Assembly (NCBI GenBank): GCA_947044365.1
Contig: OX345645.1
Span: 2,780,856 to 2,844,855 of the forward strand
Direction: 5' to 3'
Source of the DNA: Petrosia ficiformis
Taxonomy: Eukaryota > Porifera > Demospongiae > Haplosclerida > Petrosiidae
Length of the DNA stretch: 64,000 nt
Each line of letters opens with the position of its first letter. The first letter of the stretch is position 1. A program made the translations under genes and the position numbers. Shown here in pieces: positions 12,701 through 36,387 of this stretch. The notes beneath the pieces were generated by a model. That model saw only the letters and a program-made list of their open reading frames with translations. It made no database searches and was not told the DNA's origin.

Positions 12701-13616
12701 GCACCCCAGCGGAAGTCCAACCTGTGTTGTTTTTAAATTCAGATGATGCTACAGTGACATTAACTGAATAATTAAGTTGAGGCAAAGAAATCCCCAAAGC
12801 TCCACTTGACCCTGCAGTATATCCAATTTGATTGGCTGTTTTAGATGAACCATACAGAGAACCTATACTTCCAAATGAAGCACAATATGAATTGTTATAC
12901 ATATAGGTGCTGTTGATGGATAACCTAGTGGATGCATCAACTGTACTCCCTGATATGTAATCTTGATAAAGAAGATACATACCTCCACCAATTGCTCTTT
13001 TCGAAGTGACTTCTTCTAAGGATTCGAAATAGCATAGTGGTGCCCAATTATTTAATAATTTCAAATTAGTGAAAGAGGATACCCCGATAATATTCAGTCC
13101 AAATATGCCAATTCCGACTGTGTTTTGAACAGTGACTCCACTAACTTCAACATTACTACAATCAGCCAATAGTATACCATATCCAATTTCTGAAGGTATA
13201 TTGTAGAAGAAATCAATCGTAGTTTTGGCTTCATCGACAAAGTCCTGTACATTATTACCCGAGACTCCACATTGCTGAATCAGCAAATTTCTAAGTTTCA
13301 GTCCTTCAACTCTTGTAAATACTAAACTCACATTTTTGTCACACGTGATTACATAATCGCTTGCATTGCCAGAGCCAATGATTGAAAAGTTACGTGCATC
13401 ATTAATTGGAGAATAGTCTCCGATATAATAACAACCTGGTTCCTGTAATCTGAGGGCCATATCGGTTTTTTGTGTCTGCTGTAAGGCATGAGTGATATTT
13501 GGTGTTTTAGTTTCATTTAGGTTTGTCTTACAGTCAATTTCAAAGTCTGGGAAGACATCAATACTCAAAATAGGTGTGACTAATAAAAGAATAATCAATT
13601 CATATCGGTACTTCAT
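9732..13616 (-). CDS. Gene B: single-exon beta-helix-like, Cys-rich, multi-pass membrane protein (1294 aa)
   Basis: One uninterrupted ORF with a signal peptide (MKYRYELIILLLVTPILS). Residues about 25-640 are N-glycosylation-rich repeats with GG/NN turns of the right-handed beta-helix style. A segment near 680-710 (LRGSPGEKLSFDVLAYDSFG) aligns with gene A exon 8. A Cys-rich module spans about 770-876 (C at 770; FCPES, SCFYDYCRPG, VCSQC, CQSC). Seven to eight hydrophobic helices lie between about 880 and 1210. The cytoplasmic tail of about 80 residues is charged and contains EFREPLLDDIDYG, which includes an acidic-dileucine-like sorting signal. The stop is just after VNRDQDRYTH; a GT at the AG|GTATAC preceding it could be a donor, so a spliced extra tail cannot be excluded. 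Intronless structure contrasts with the 18 or more exons of gene A. Biological role unknown; a surface receptor or adhesion role is inference. Confidence 0.85.
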   Translation of the reverse strand: MKYRYELIILLLVTPILSIDVFPDFEIDCKTNLNETKTPNITHALQQTQKTDMALRLQEPGCYYIGDYSPINDARNFSIIGSGNASDYVITCDKNVSLVFTRVEGLKLRNLLIQQCGVSGNNVQDFVDEAKTTIDFFYNIPSEIGYGILLADCSNVEVSGVTVQNTVGIGIFGLNIIGVSSFTNLKLLNNWAPLCYFESLEEVTSKRAIGGGMYLLYQDYISGSTVDASTRLSINSTYMYNNSYCASFGSIGSLYGSSKTANQIGYTAGSSGALGISLPQLNYSVNVTVASSEFKNNTGWTSAGVHVTVFSGIRESGVTFDNCLFHKNGYEDYSYRPFGILTVASGLLISNNAPFPNETIHQLCDLGRFNRPAKITIMNSEFIGNKAAVCANIEIVTFRSPFHSLDNHSVISFENCTMRENQGSVGPVLCAITTDATAQYTDIDIQLNNITIINNTVHSSNGKISFNLVESSGNILLVSTKVHFGGICLISENSGAAIISIASDMYFNGNITFSKNRGIFGGAMRLQTESHIVLTNNTHLSFIKNEASVQGGAIYNSIISTTSLIIIPDCFLYFEYIDVLCNYSSCPNITNMEIKLIFDGNTSPLGSTVFGSTLNGCPWYYELNDTATHNGNIKTGLQLLTLFPDKFHFDPPLVNASVISTSVADLRIHGEVNDTIRLRGSPGEKLSFDVLAYDSFGYRTTTTILSSSENTSTISATLGDSVYWFLKSVDQNGTKTPLHILGLENGSARVDLFSTDSFAHISFDITAEPCGYVFEYDPISESCFCPESVQEKGVVCDISTQRLSVPDNHWIGPLTQKGDVKEYKSCFYDYCRPGIKNFKANDIDQQCNGGYNRTGLVCSQCMPRTGAVFGTSRCQSCTNIGLLWIPGLALAGIVIIFGVSFLSITVAEGYVNGFILYCNCINYFTVYLSPQFPNSFIFAPTAWVNLAIGIESCFYKDMSTLARVGLRLIFPFYLFFLMGLVIIIARHCRTPTRMLFSASKTFATLLMLCYFSILGTCVEILGVSQFNGINNNVSYTGWLLDSSVPYGHGVHGLLVFVAIVLMIFYVIPMPILLLFPGPLYSWRFTQRFKPIYDAFWNPYKPKFRFWLGIRALFRLIPFSLALYCKHPINIFAFAITMTIGWFIQERISPYDGFWRNGFDSFFMVNLILLLLGNMYYERYRDEELSFPKAYRDLVYILLLVAYMAFIAIVVIHVFIRFPKLKLKLSNFFDCCWKKTKSHLSTVTINNSVFEDDFEPQEKDKLAPPRAVTFTEFREPLLDDIDYGSVNRDQDRYTH

Positions 13617-16600
13617 TGTTAATCCTATACAAATAGATAGAAAAATTCAGATAAAAAGATAGACAGAAAGACAGACACACTATGTTTTAGCACTATTCTG
13701 TAAAGTTGTCTTTTATTAAATACCCAGAAATTGTATACATTCACACTCAGACATACATGAAGATCTATCTCATCAAACACAGTTTATACAATAATCAAAC
13801 AGTTTAGACAAAGGAATGCAATGTCTTCCACACATCCTGAATCCCACAGTAGAGACTGATTACATCTTCATAAATGTCATAATGATGTGGGCAAAAACAT
13901 TATGGACATTTGACACAGTGAATAACTTTACTATTAGTGATCTCAGTTTCACTGAATGAATATTGTACTTATATAACAGGCACGTGTAAAACAAGTGACA
14001 TTATTTATCATTTTTTCAGGCCACACATTATTAGTAGAGTCTAATTAATGAATCTATTTTTAGTTTGTAATAATTATATATATGTCTTCTCATAACATTA
14101 CATAGTGTGATGATCATATGACAGTCATGAATATGATTAACAAGAGGTTAAAGGTCATAGTGATATACTAGTTCTGTTTATAACAAGTTTGCTATATGCA
14201 ATAGCAACTCTACAAAAAAACAGCTGCCTATTCACCTAATGTGAGAAAGAGTATCCTGTGATTTTCAGTCAGAATTAGTTAAAGTGGCTAGAATCTATAG
14301 ACTTTCAATGATTCAAGCACCAATAACACAGACTAGAGAGTACAATTGCTTTGAAAGTATTTGTAAGAGTGTGTTTGTACAATCAATGAGAACTGCCATT
14401 GTAAATTATACCTTGGCCTAGAAAGACCATGCAACTAGGTGATTTTAGTGATCATGGTCATGAACACTAATAACTTCTATATATATAGCTAGTATGAGAA
14501 TTTTTTCAAAATATATTTTTTCAGTGCTATATTTACATGTAAATCTTTAACTCACAAAATTAATAGCCAATGAATTGAAAGTAATTTTAGGTGATTTTAT
14601 ATTTTTTTCTGATATTAGATCCACCTCTTTCAATAGACCTAGAATCAGTTCAGGCATGAGTCTGTTCATACATGCTAAATTTGACCTTTTCTAAATTTAA
14701 AAAGGTGTAATTAATAGTAAGATTAAGGTTATACGTTAAAATAAAACAAATTGATCAGACACAAATTCTGGAGGCTGGGAACAACATATTTTCATCAAGG
14801 TGGTATACAATATGTATGAAAATAATGACTATTTTTTAGTTAAAATCAAGTTGAGGTATAGATACATATCAGGCTAACCAAAGAGGGTTTTAGTTTTCTT
14901 TCATTAACCAGAAGTGCCTTTTACTAGTTATTTAACTGGTAAACAATACCATACTAAAGGTTTTTAAAAAATATAGTTATACAAATAATTATGATTATTT
15001 TGTAGATCATAGGTTCCATTAATGTCTGAAAGTATATGTACATTTTGAGCATACAATGAATTGAGTCTTTACTTATCAGCCATATAAAAAAATATTTGTA
15101 TAGTCATCATATTTATCTTTACCCAGTTATTGAAAATCACAAATGACCAAATACACACACAAAATAGATTCCTAACCTGTTTTCAATACCAATGTAGATC
15201 AAGAGGAGTCCTTAGCAGATTCAGAGAAAGTCTGCTAGGTAGCTTCTGAAATTAGCAATAGGGAGAGGCTGGCTGTCACTACCAAGCTGCCCACTCAATT
15301 AATGATTATATAATGTTGTGTAATCTTCACTTTTTGCTATGGGTTATAAAGGCATGATCAGCAGATTATAATATACATCACATGAGTTATCGTAGTCTTG
15401 AAGTGGGTAACTAATGGAATACTATGCAAATACTATGCAAGCATACCATTTCTGATGTCAATGTAACCATAATTATCTATGGTTTAGTTAATGAAGGTTT
15501 GTAGCAGTTTGTAGAGGACTGAATGACAGCTTTATGAAGTAATAGACAACTTGACTACTTAACCACAGTATAACTAAGACCTCTAATCATCCCTTTTGGT
15601 ATGCTATTGTTACTAGTTAACACTACTCAGTGGCAGAGATACTGGGGGGGCAGGGGGGTTTGGCCCTCCCACTTATCAAACTGGAGGGACATAGCCCCCC
15701 CGGTTAATCAGTAAAGTGTAAACAAGCCAAGTTAGTCAGTAAAGTGTAAAATACAAGTTTGGTAACTTTTTGGACTCATAAAAATATATACTGTATATCC
15801 TTTTAATTGTGTTTCAACTTTCAAAGTTATCATTTTTAAAAGTATTGTTCAAAATAAGCTGGAACCCCCCCCCCCCCCCCCACTTTTTGAGTGGTGTCTC
15901 TGCCTCTGTCAGTACTGTAGTAACTATGTATAAAAATTACAAATAAGAAGACAACTTAATATTATCAATGAATTATATATTTTGTGTCAGATGTCCCATA
16001 AAATTCAGGCATTTTCATATTTACTGAACATGTCTTATATTTGACTGATAGTGGACAATGATTGTCTGTGAATTAACAGACATGAATGGCCAAATATAAT
16101 AACCATAAGGATTGACAAAGTCGCATATCTGGAATAAAAAATATAATTCCTGCAGACACATATCTGGAATAGAAAATACAATTCATATATTATACAATAT
16201 TAAAATAAGTATTGTGATGTAGCCACCGAAACCTAATCCTACATAAATATATAAACACATTATCACCCAAACAGGCAATAATTAGAGCAATTTGCCAACA
16301 CTACCATATGGTATTGCACTAATTATCACTACACATATGGTATTGCTCATGTTTTATAGGATTGATTGCTTAAGGCACTAACTCAAGTATTTCATAACTT
16401 AGTGTGTTCAGCAAGATTACGGATTAAAACTGGTTGTCATGGTAACCTTTTCTGTCATTAGATTTTTGACAACTTTTGACGTAAAATAATATGCATTATA
16501 TCACATATTATCACTACATATATGGCAGTGCTCCTATTTAATAGGACTGAATGCTTGAAGACACGAATGTAGGTATTTAACCAGTGTGTCCAGCAAGATT

Positions 16601-17400
16601 AAGGCCGGGCTGAAAACATCAATGATTATAAATCTGATATAGTAGGTATTCAGCATAATATTATTATAACAAGCTGTATAGCATTTTCAAGCTCACATCT
16701 CATGCAGTCAGAAAGGTGGTAAGTCGAAACAAAGTGTCCAACTAAAAATTAAAATCATCATATAACTGACCAATATACCTCTTGTGTAAAATCCAGTGCC
16801 AGTGATTCCCAGCTATCATTATGTAATCATTATCTATATCCCAGTACATCAGCTTCATGTGAACCTCTTGCAGTTGAACCAAATTAGAATTTCAAACCTA
16901 AATAACAGAATGTGCATATTTTATAAGATGACTTCATTATTTCCTTATTTATTATTAAATTTTAACATCTGTTTAAGTCACAAATCTCCACCCTAGGATG
17001 GCCAAAAAATCAATTGTAAAAGAGAAATAAAACTTGAATGGATTATTCTATCATTAAATAGTGATTGACAATATTATAGTCTGGCATTTCTGATCATTGT
17101 GCCTACCGCACATTTTTTCAGTGATGATTGATCATAATTAAAGCAAAATTTGCTTAAATGGCATATGTTTGTGCATATGTGGTTCAGTATTCATTTAGTA
17201 CGCAGTTCAGGACTCATTCAGTATTTGATACCATCGATACTGATTACCAAACTATATATACTCTTAGTATTGTAAAATTTATGGTATCACACATCAATCA
17301 CTACATCAGCCAATCTTATCATAGCAAGAAGTTATTTTTAACTTCAGTTAATATATATACCTTTCCAAGCCATGTCTTTCTGCTACTCTTCTGCAACCTC
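13617..17400. other. Intergenic region upstream of gene B
   Basis: No supported gene. Contents seen: an inverted-repeat element with G and C tracts (15608-15924); a short direct duplication of 'acatatctggaata.aaaatacaatt' at about 16122-16190; an imperfect direct repeat of about 100 bp (16310-16430 and 16500-16605, both containing 'gtgttcagcaagatta' or a close variant); and otherwise unremarkable AT-rich DNA. The gene B promoter should lie just above 13616. Confidence 0.5.
15608..15924. mobile_element. Inverted-repeat element with poly-G/poly-C arms
   Basis: The left arm (gttactagttaacactact then ggcagagatactggggggg) is matched in reverse by the right arm (a run of about 19 C, then gagtggtgtctctgcc and cagtactgtagtaact). 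The interior contains ggccctccc and agccccccc blocks. The arrangement suggests a non-autonomous DNA element of about 317 bp or its relic. GC-tract use is unlike anything else in the window. No transposase is present. Confidence 0.45.
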
Positions 17401-18555
17401 GAGTCCTTCTCTTACTTCGACAATCCCATTCGTTATTGTAGTTCACTCTGTGAGCACTCATACATGCCTACATATAAAGCAGAGCAAAGAACTTTATTAG
17501 AAGTCATGGGCGGAGTGTGTGTGGACTTTGAGTTCTTGGATTTTTTGTATCTTCATGAAGTATGATTGATTCTGTTATTTCATGCGATGTCTACATGCCA
17601 AGTAAGTTTTATACTACTGACTGTGTAATAATCATCTCTATCTATATAGCAGGGGGCTGTCTCAATAGCACATGGCTACAGAAGAAACGTGAGTCCCACA
17701 GCATGCAGATATAGATTCATCGACAGGAGAAGGTATGCTAGACTCTAATTATGATTACCTTTACATTCACATTGTGTCCAACCAGCCAACTTGAATATAT
17801 AGCAATGGTGGTTTCTATGACAGCTGACACATCTATGATCCTATGACTTAGTGCTGGGTTATTTATTAGGTTGTAAAAATCTGAACAAGCAGTGTTTCGT
17901 TTGTATATCAGTTGAGTGCTATTGTTATTTTGGGCTTTTTTCCCTTAATAAATTACTCAAACTAACTATATACTTGTCTAGAATGTAATTCAGATTAGTT
18001 GCTAAATAAATGTTTAATATCATAAGCATAAATACAATAATAATTATGCTCCACTGCAACTTAGTACCATACCACATGATGAATAATTATTCTCTGTTCC
18101 CCAAAAATAATTATCACAAATTTCAGTAAAAAATATCATAATAATTATGATAACTATGAGAATGGTAGCAATGATTATAACCAGAGAGAATAAATGTGTA
18201 ATAAACAATGAGGCCATGTTTATTAAATCAATCATTTTGTGCTGATTACAATTGGTTAATGACTGGATCTGCTAAACACTAGTTTCTTTATTTTTCTGTA
18301 CTAATTGGCTGAGTATGAGTATTTGGGTAAGCATATGAGCGAAAATATGTTTCCAAAAGATTTCACTCTTTTAAACAGATGAAAAAATATATATAACGTT
18401 TATAGCTATTGCTTAATAAGAATTGATATCAACTTCTTGTCTTGGTAATATTTACATTATTTACAATTGATTCCACATGTATGTAGTCTTGTCAAAATTT
18501 CAATATAGATGACAAGATAATTAAAGATATGCGACTAATGAATTTCCGGTAGTAA

Positions 18556-18589
18556 TGGAATATTGATTACCTGCTAATGTATCTAAACA
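18556..18589 (+). repeat. 34-bp unit, one copy in flank 1
   Basis: A unit beginning tggaatattgattacctgct and ending gtatctaaaca. The same unit is present once here, twice at 36014-36081 and three times at 57549-57650, in the same relative place of each duplicated flank. Confidence 0.75.
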
Positions 18590-18972
18590 TTATGTGTATA
18601 CGTAGAGCCTTAATGTTATTTCATGACAGATGCTGATATATGATCGATTAAGTGAAAATAAACAATGCAATAATTGAACTATAGGATATAATATATGAAT
18701 TCAATAAACAATATAGACATTTGATGTTGACTGAATATATAGTTTTCAAACAATGCAGATAGGTTACAATTCAGATTTTGAAATATGTCATGATGGCATC
18801 TTTACTACTTGATTACATTTCTTGTATTTCTAGTTTACTGAATTATAAATTATAGACGATTCACAAAAAATTTTGATATTTACACAAAAGACTACAGTTA
18901 ATAATCTTTGCAGCATCAGAACTCATACATTCCTTGTATGTAAATACATATGTATGCTATATATATATATAT

Positions 18973-19229
18973 AGCATGCTACCATGGCAACCGTTTGATG
19001 TGGTTAGGTCTTATATTTTTGTATATAGACCTGTGAATCTTTAATCTATCAGCATACAATATATTGTATATAGTACACTTACAGTTCTTATATAAAACAA
19101 TATAAAACCTTGGTTTAGTGTCCTCGGATGTGATATAGCCCTCGCAGGCTCGGGCTATATCACATCCTTGGACACTAAACCTCGGGTCTATATTTTTGTA
19201 TATAAGACCTGTAAGTGTACTATATATAT

Positions 19230-19230
<1 letters not shown>
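18973..19230. mobile_element. 258-bp palindromic element, copy 1
   Basis: Appears base-identical to 60569-60826 and is embedded in TA repeats on both sides. Outer arms gtacacttacag (19073-19084) and ctgtaagtgtac (19209-19220) are inverted. A central hairpin (19112-19181) pairs ggtttagtgtcc...gatgtgatatagccc with its complement at two mismatches. The sequences 'tatatttttgtatata' also occur on both arms. It has no coding capacity beyond chance and looks like a non-autonomous fold-back element that targets TA. It is absent from the corresponding place in flanks 2 and 3. Confidence 0.7.

Positions 19231-19289
<59 letters not shown>
19231..19289. repeat. (TA)n microsatellite
   Basis: Near-perfect alternating TA tract flanking the palindromic element. 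ORFs called in this tract (runs of Tyr-Ile) are low-complexity artefacts. Confidence 0.95.
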
Positions 19290-19292
<3 letters not shown>

Positions 19293-20807
19293 ACACTGTT
19301 TTTAGAGGATACCATAATGTTTTAGTGTGTGATATTTCATATACCTATTTGAATATTGCTAGATACTGTCATCCCCATTGGAATTCCCAAACCATTATGC
19401 ATACATTTTAAAAATGTAAGCTGAACTCCTCTTATATATGTATAATGGAAATTAAATAAAATAACTAAAGTTATTCAGGTATGTCCTTGCTCAGTATTAT
19501 CAGTAATCATATGAGTTTTTAGTAGAATAATTATTTTCAATTAAATTTCATACCAGTAGCAGTATGTCTGTTTTTTTTTAGAATGATAATTTTATGGTTA
19601 CATATGTAAAGTTTGTATAGCATTGATTTCAATAATTCTTAACAGATGTTAACATAAATGCATGGTTTTGAATAAATATTGCAGATGTTCTACTTTATGC
19701 TAAGTAAACGCAGTAAACTTAATTGATGTTTTTAAAATAATTATATATTATATTGGCAAATTAATTAAACAATACTAATATTAGCCATAAGCAGTATTAC
19801 ATTGAAAAGTAAATTTAAACTCTTAAAATTAGAAATCTGATGTACTTATGTTTGTGAACATGCCTGCCTTAAGCTTCTTGGTGTGCATATACTAATCAGA
19901 TTTTAATTACTATAATGTATTTATTGATTTACCAAAAAATTTACACTTGTTATATGTAATTGACTCATTGTACTTAATTACATTGCACTTGCATTGTACT
20001 TGAGTATTCCTATACTTGTACTTAAGTATCAATACTGTGTACTTGTCCCATGTTTACTATACAAATCTCTACGGGACTAGGACTGTAATATGTAGGATAT
20101 GTATATATCCAGCAGGAGTATGTATATAATTTTAATTATATATTGTACCTCCTCTGTCATCAGTTATAGCACAACTCCAACTATATTTTAAAAATAATGA
20201 TCCTCTGAATAGTGCCATATTGAACTGAGACAAGTTTTATTATTACAATAAACCATAAACATATACACTCCTAAAAAATAATTGTTTCATATGTAGTAAA
20301 TTTAGCATACCAAAAGAAAAAGTATTGATAATATATAATTATTACCCTCATTGTAGATGTAAAATTGAACTGAAAAATAATAAACTTGTAATGGCAATAC
20401 AAATTCAAAAATAAGTTTATGAATAATTATTGATTGTTAATAAGTGGTAATTGGCAGTCCTGCTTCATCATCCATTCTCACTCCTCTTCTCATGCAGGAT
20501 GTTCGTGCATATTATGACTATAATTCAATTATAACCACTCTATTCTTTCTTCAGCTTCAGTATTAATTATTAATATTATTATTAGTATAATTTTCATTAA
20601 GGTATTTTGAATCTAATATTCCTCCCAAATTTCATTACGAAAAAGGAAAAAGTTCAGAAATTACCAGATTAGCATTAATTGTATCTCACAATTTAGTCAT
20701 TCAATAAAATAAAAGAAACAAGTATAATATTACAATATGTAGGAATAATTAAACTAATACAAAAAAATAGATTTGAATTGTATAATTGAGTTCATTAATA
20801 ATCTAAT

Positions 20808-21000
20808 TCTAATCTGAAAAGGTATGCAAACATGATTAGGATGGTACTAACGGCTTCCATATCACACCACATAAGAAAATACAACAGATATATATTTATG
20901 CAGAGTTATATGGAAGTGGTTAAAGTTTATTGCTGAGGTACCATCCTAATCTTGTTGCATATATACTTTTTGGTTTGGTATTCTATATTTTCTATAATTA
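20808..21000. mobile_element. Fold-back element family, diverged copy
   Basis: The left arm contains gattaggatggtactaac and ttccatat. The right arm contains atatggaagtggttaaag and ggtaccatcctaatcttgtt, in inverted orientation. Related to the clear copy at 35640-35924 and to 37774-37960 and 59493-59692. The three flank copies sit in comparable positions upstream of genes C, D and E, so this insertion predates the segmental duplication. Confidence 0.55.
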
Positions 21001-21177
21001 TAAAGTTATTCATCTGAATGTAAAGTCACACCTGGATTACTATAGTGGTCTATTTTGATTTGAAATTTGTTAACTATATGTTTATAATATGTGCTGAAAA
21101 ATATTGTGATGTACTGATATAATGTGTTGTAACAATAAAACTCTAATCCAAGATGTGTTTTATGATCATAATTATGG

Positions 21178-21305
21178 CTCTAAATTCAATAATTAATTTT
21201 TATAAAGTAAACACAGGAAGCAATTTGTAATGGAGTTGTCTATTTAAGAGTTGAAAAAATAAATTTAATATATAGTTTGTATTCAACTTATTATTTCCCT
21301 ACCAA
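21178..21305 (+). promoter_or_regulatory. Conserved proximal promoter / 5' leader of gene C
   Basis: About 125 bp before the ATG is conserved with the same position of genes D and E. Shared elements are acacaggaagcaat (21211-21224), whose aggaag core resembles an ETS-type site, then tatttaa (21241-21247, TATA-like), then a t(a)tagt.tgtattc stretch. Conservation across three copies whose more distant flanks have diverged suggests a shared regulatory role. Transcription start is not determined. Confidence 0.5.
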
Positions 21306-34413
<13,108 letters not shown>

Positions 34414-35229
34414 TACTGAAAAAACTTTCATGTTACAACATGTAGATGTTATTATATATATAACTATAATATTATATGCATATTATATATTATATATATA
34501 TATGCAATATATATATATATATATATTGTGTATATATACGTATATGTATGTATGTATATATATGTATGTATGTATGTATATATATGTTTGTTGTAGTCCA
34601 CTTTAGTAATCCATTTTTAGGATGTAAACTATCGTTATTGTAATAGTTAATAATTATTAGTGGAACATTCCAATAGTAAGTTAATAATATAAACATTTGG
34701 TTGACTAATGTGTTTATTCTAAAACTTGTACTCAACTTTGTGGCCATCCTCAACCTGGACATGTGCCTGTGCATATATAGTTTGCTATGCAATAATTTTA
34801 GATACCATGTGTGTGTGCTTATGCCTGATTGGTTGCATGGAGAAGACTGGCTAAAACAAACAAGTAGTGCACTTAAATTATTAATCTACAGTAAACATTT
34901 GAATTCAGAATATGAACAAGGCAAACAAACATCAGAAACAATGTGTATATACTATTTGAAGTGTAGTGATGGACATATAACAACCTTGACATATCATGGT
35001 TACCATGACAATCACCATCACACCATGGTATAAAGATGTGAAATATATTTTACAACAGTAGCAATAGTCATAGAGAATAAAAAAGAGGATGTGAACATTT
35101 TAGAGATGATTAAAGCTAATGGTATTTTATCTTTGTGGAAAAAGTCTATCTGGTTTCGATTTCCAGATGATCACCCCTTCATCATGCATAATTCATAATT
35201 ATGATAATGTGTTTATTTTACCATTTAAG
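34414..35229. other. Gene C 3' flank with TA repeats
   Basis: The 3' untranslated region and TA-rich microsatellite (about 34453-34585) follow the stop. The block 34590-35229 is homologous to 56340-56815 after gene D, though the 110-codon ORF at 34701-35033 is not preserved there, so I do not call it coding. Confidence 0.6.
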
Positions 35230-35639
35230 GCAAAGGGGGAGTCATCTTTTACTTTGACAATCCACTTGTTAATGTACTTTACTCTGTGAGCATTCAGACA
35301 TGCATATAGAGCAAAGATTCATAGTGTTAATGGACCTGTGATTAGAACTTAGAACAATGGGCGGAGTGAGTGTGGACTTTGAGTGCTTGGTATCTTCTTT
35401 ATTCTGTTATTATGTGTGATGTCTACATGCCAAGTACGTTTATACTACTCACTGCAATTACTGTGTAATCATATCATTTCTCTATCTGTAGCAGTGACTG
35501 ACTCAATAACTAAAGAGGAAATGTCTCCTTACGTCCCATAGCATGATAGAAATAATGATTCATCGATAGAAGGAGGTATGCTAGATTCTAATTATGATTA
35601 CTATCACATTGACACTGTTGCTAATAATAAAAGTAAAAT

Positions 35640-35924
35640 AAAAACATTTTCAAAAAAATGAAAGAAAATGTAGGGATATCAAAACTGAAAAAGCACACGA
35701 ACAAGATTGGAATGGTAACTTAGCAACAACATTAAAATAACCACTCCATATAACCCTACATAAGTATAGCTGTTGAGTATAAAAAAGAAAGTATACTTAT
35801 GTAGGGCTGTTATATGGAAGTGGTTATTTTAATTTTGCTGCTAAGGTACCATCCCAATCTTGTTCCTGTGCTTTTTCGGTTTTGATATCCCTATATTTTC
35901 TTTCATTTTTTGGAAAATGTTTTT
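35640..35924. mobile_element. Fold-back element with ~130-bp inverted arms
   Basis: The two arms are inverted copies of about 130 bp at roughly 90% identity. The left arm contains atgaaagaaaatgtagggat, aacaagattggaatggta and ccctacataagtat. The right arm contains atacttatgtagggc, ggtaccatcccaatcttgtt and atccctatattttctttcat. There is almost no interior. A half-copy (right arm) lies at 60950-61082. It is not present in the same place of flanks 1 and 3, so this copy inserted after duplication. Confidence 0.75.
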
Positions 35925-36013
35925 GTTATTCTCGTTACAAATTGACCAAATATGAGTATTTGAGTAAGCATTTGAATGAGCAGAGCATGATAATATATTA
36001 TTTCCGGTAGGAA

Positions 36014-36081
36014 TGGAATAGTGATTATCTGCTAATGTTTCTAAACATGGTATAGTGATTACTTGATAATGTATCTAAACA
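36014..36081 (+). repeat. 34-bp unit, two copies in flank 2
   Basis: Two adjacent units, 36014-36047 and 36048-36081, each tgg.atagtgatta then (g/t)taatgt.tctaaaca. Corresponds to the single unit at 18556 and the triple at 57549. Confidence 0.85.
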
Positions 36082-36346
36082 TAGTGTGTATATATAGAGC
36101 TTAAATGTTATTTCATGACAGATGCTGATATATGATTGATTAAGTGAAAATAAACAATGCAATAATTGACCTGTAGGATATGAATTCAATAAACAATATA
36201 GAAGAGACATTTGATGTTGAATTTTATGGAATAAATAGTTTTCAATAAATACAGATAAGTTATAATTGAGATTTTGAATTGCATTCCCAGTTATGATGGC
36301 ATCTTTACTGGTTGATAATGTTATATTATTTATTATGTATGAAATG

Positions 36347-36387
<41 letters not shown>

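Larger units (their letters stand above)
17400..21177. repeat. Segmental-duplication flank, copy 1 (upstream of gene C)
   Basis: Shares ordered blocks with 35230-39590 and 56815-62460. Matching pieces include the 'tttgacaatcc...gtgagca(c/t)tcata' stretch near 17420, 'gtgtggactttgag' near 17518, 'gatgtctacatgccaagta' near 17588, the '(a)tgacagatgctgatatatgat' block near 18625, 'ttttagaggatac' near 19299 and the block around 19840-20100. Here it lies between gene B and gene C, with no phosphatase gene on its left. A 135-codon ORF at 17158-17565 overlaps it, but its frame is not conserved in the other copies and I do not call it a gene. Confidence 0.7.

Noticed and set aside
17158..17565. 135-codon plus-strand ORF as a possible novel gene
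   Set aside because: It overlaps the duplicated flank, and the homologous sequence at about 35230-35420 and 56820-57000 does not keep the frame. There is no domain, no splice context and a low-complexity composition.
34701..35033. 110-codon ORF after gene C
   Set aside because: The homologous 3' flank of gene D (about 56470-56770) is broken in this frame, so no coding constraint is seen.
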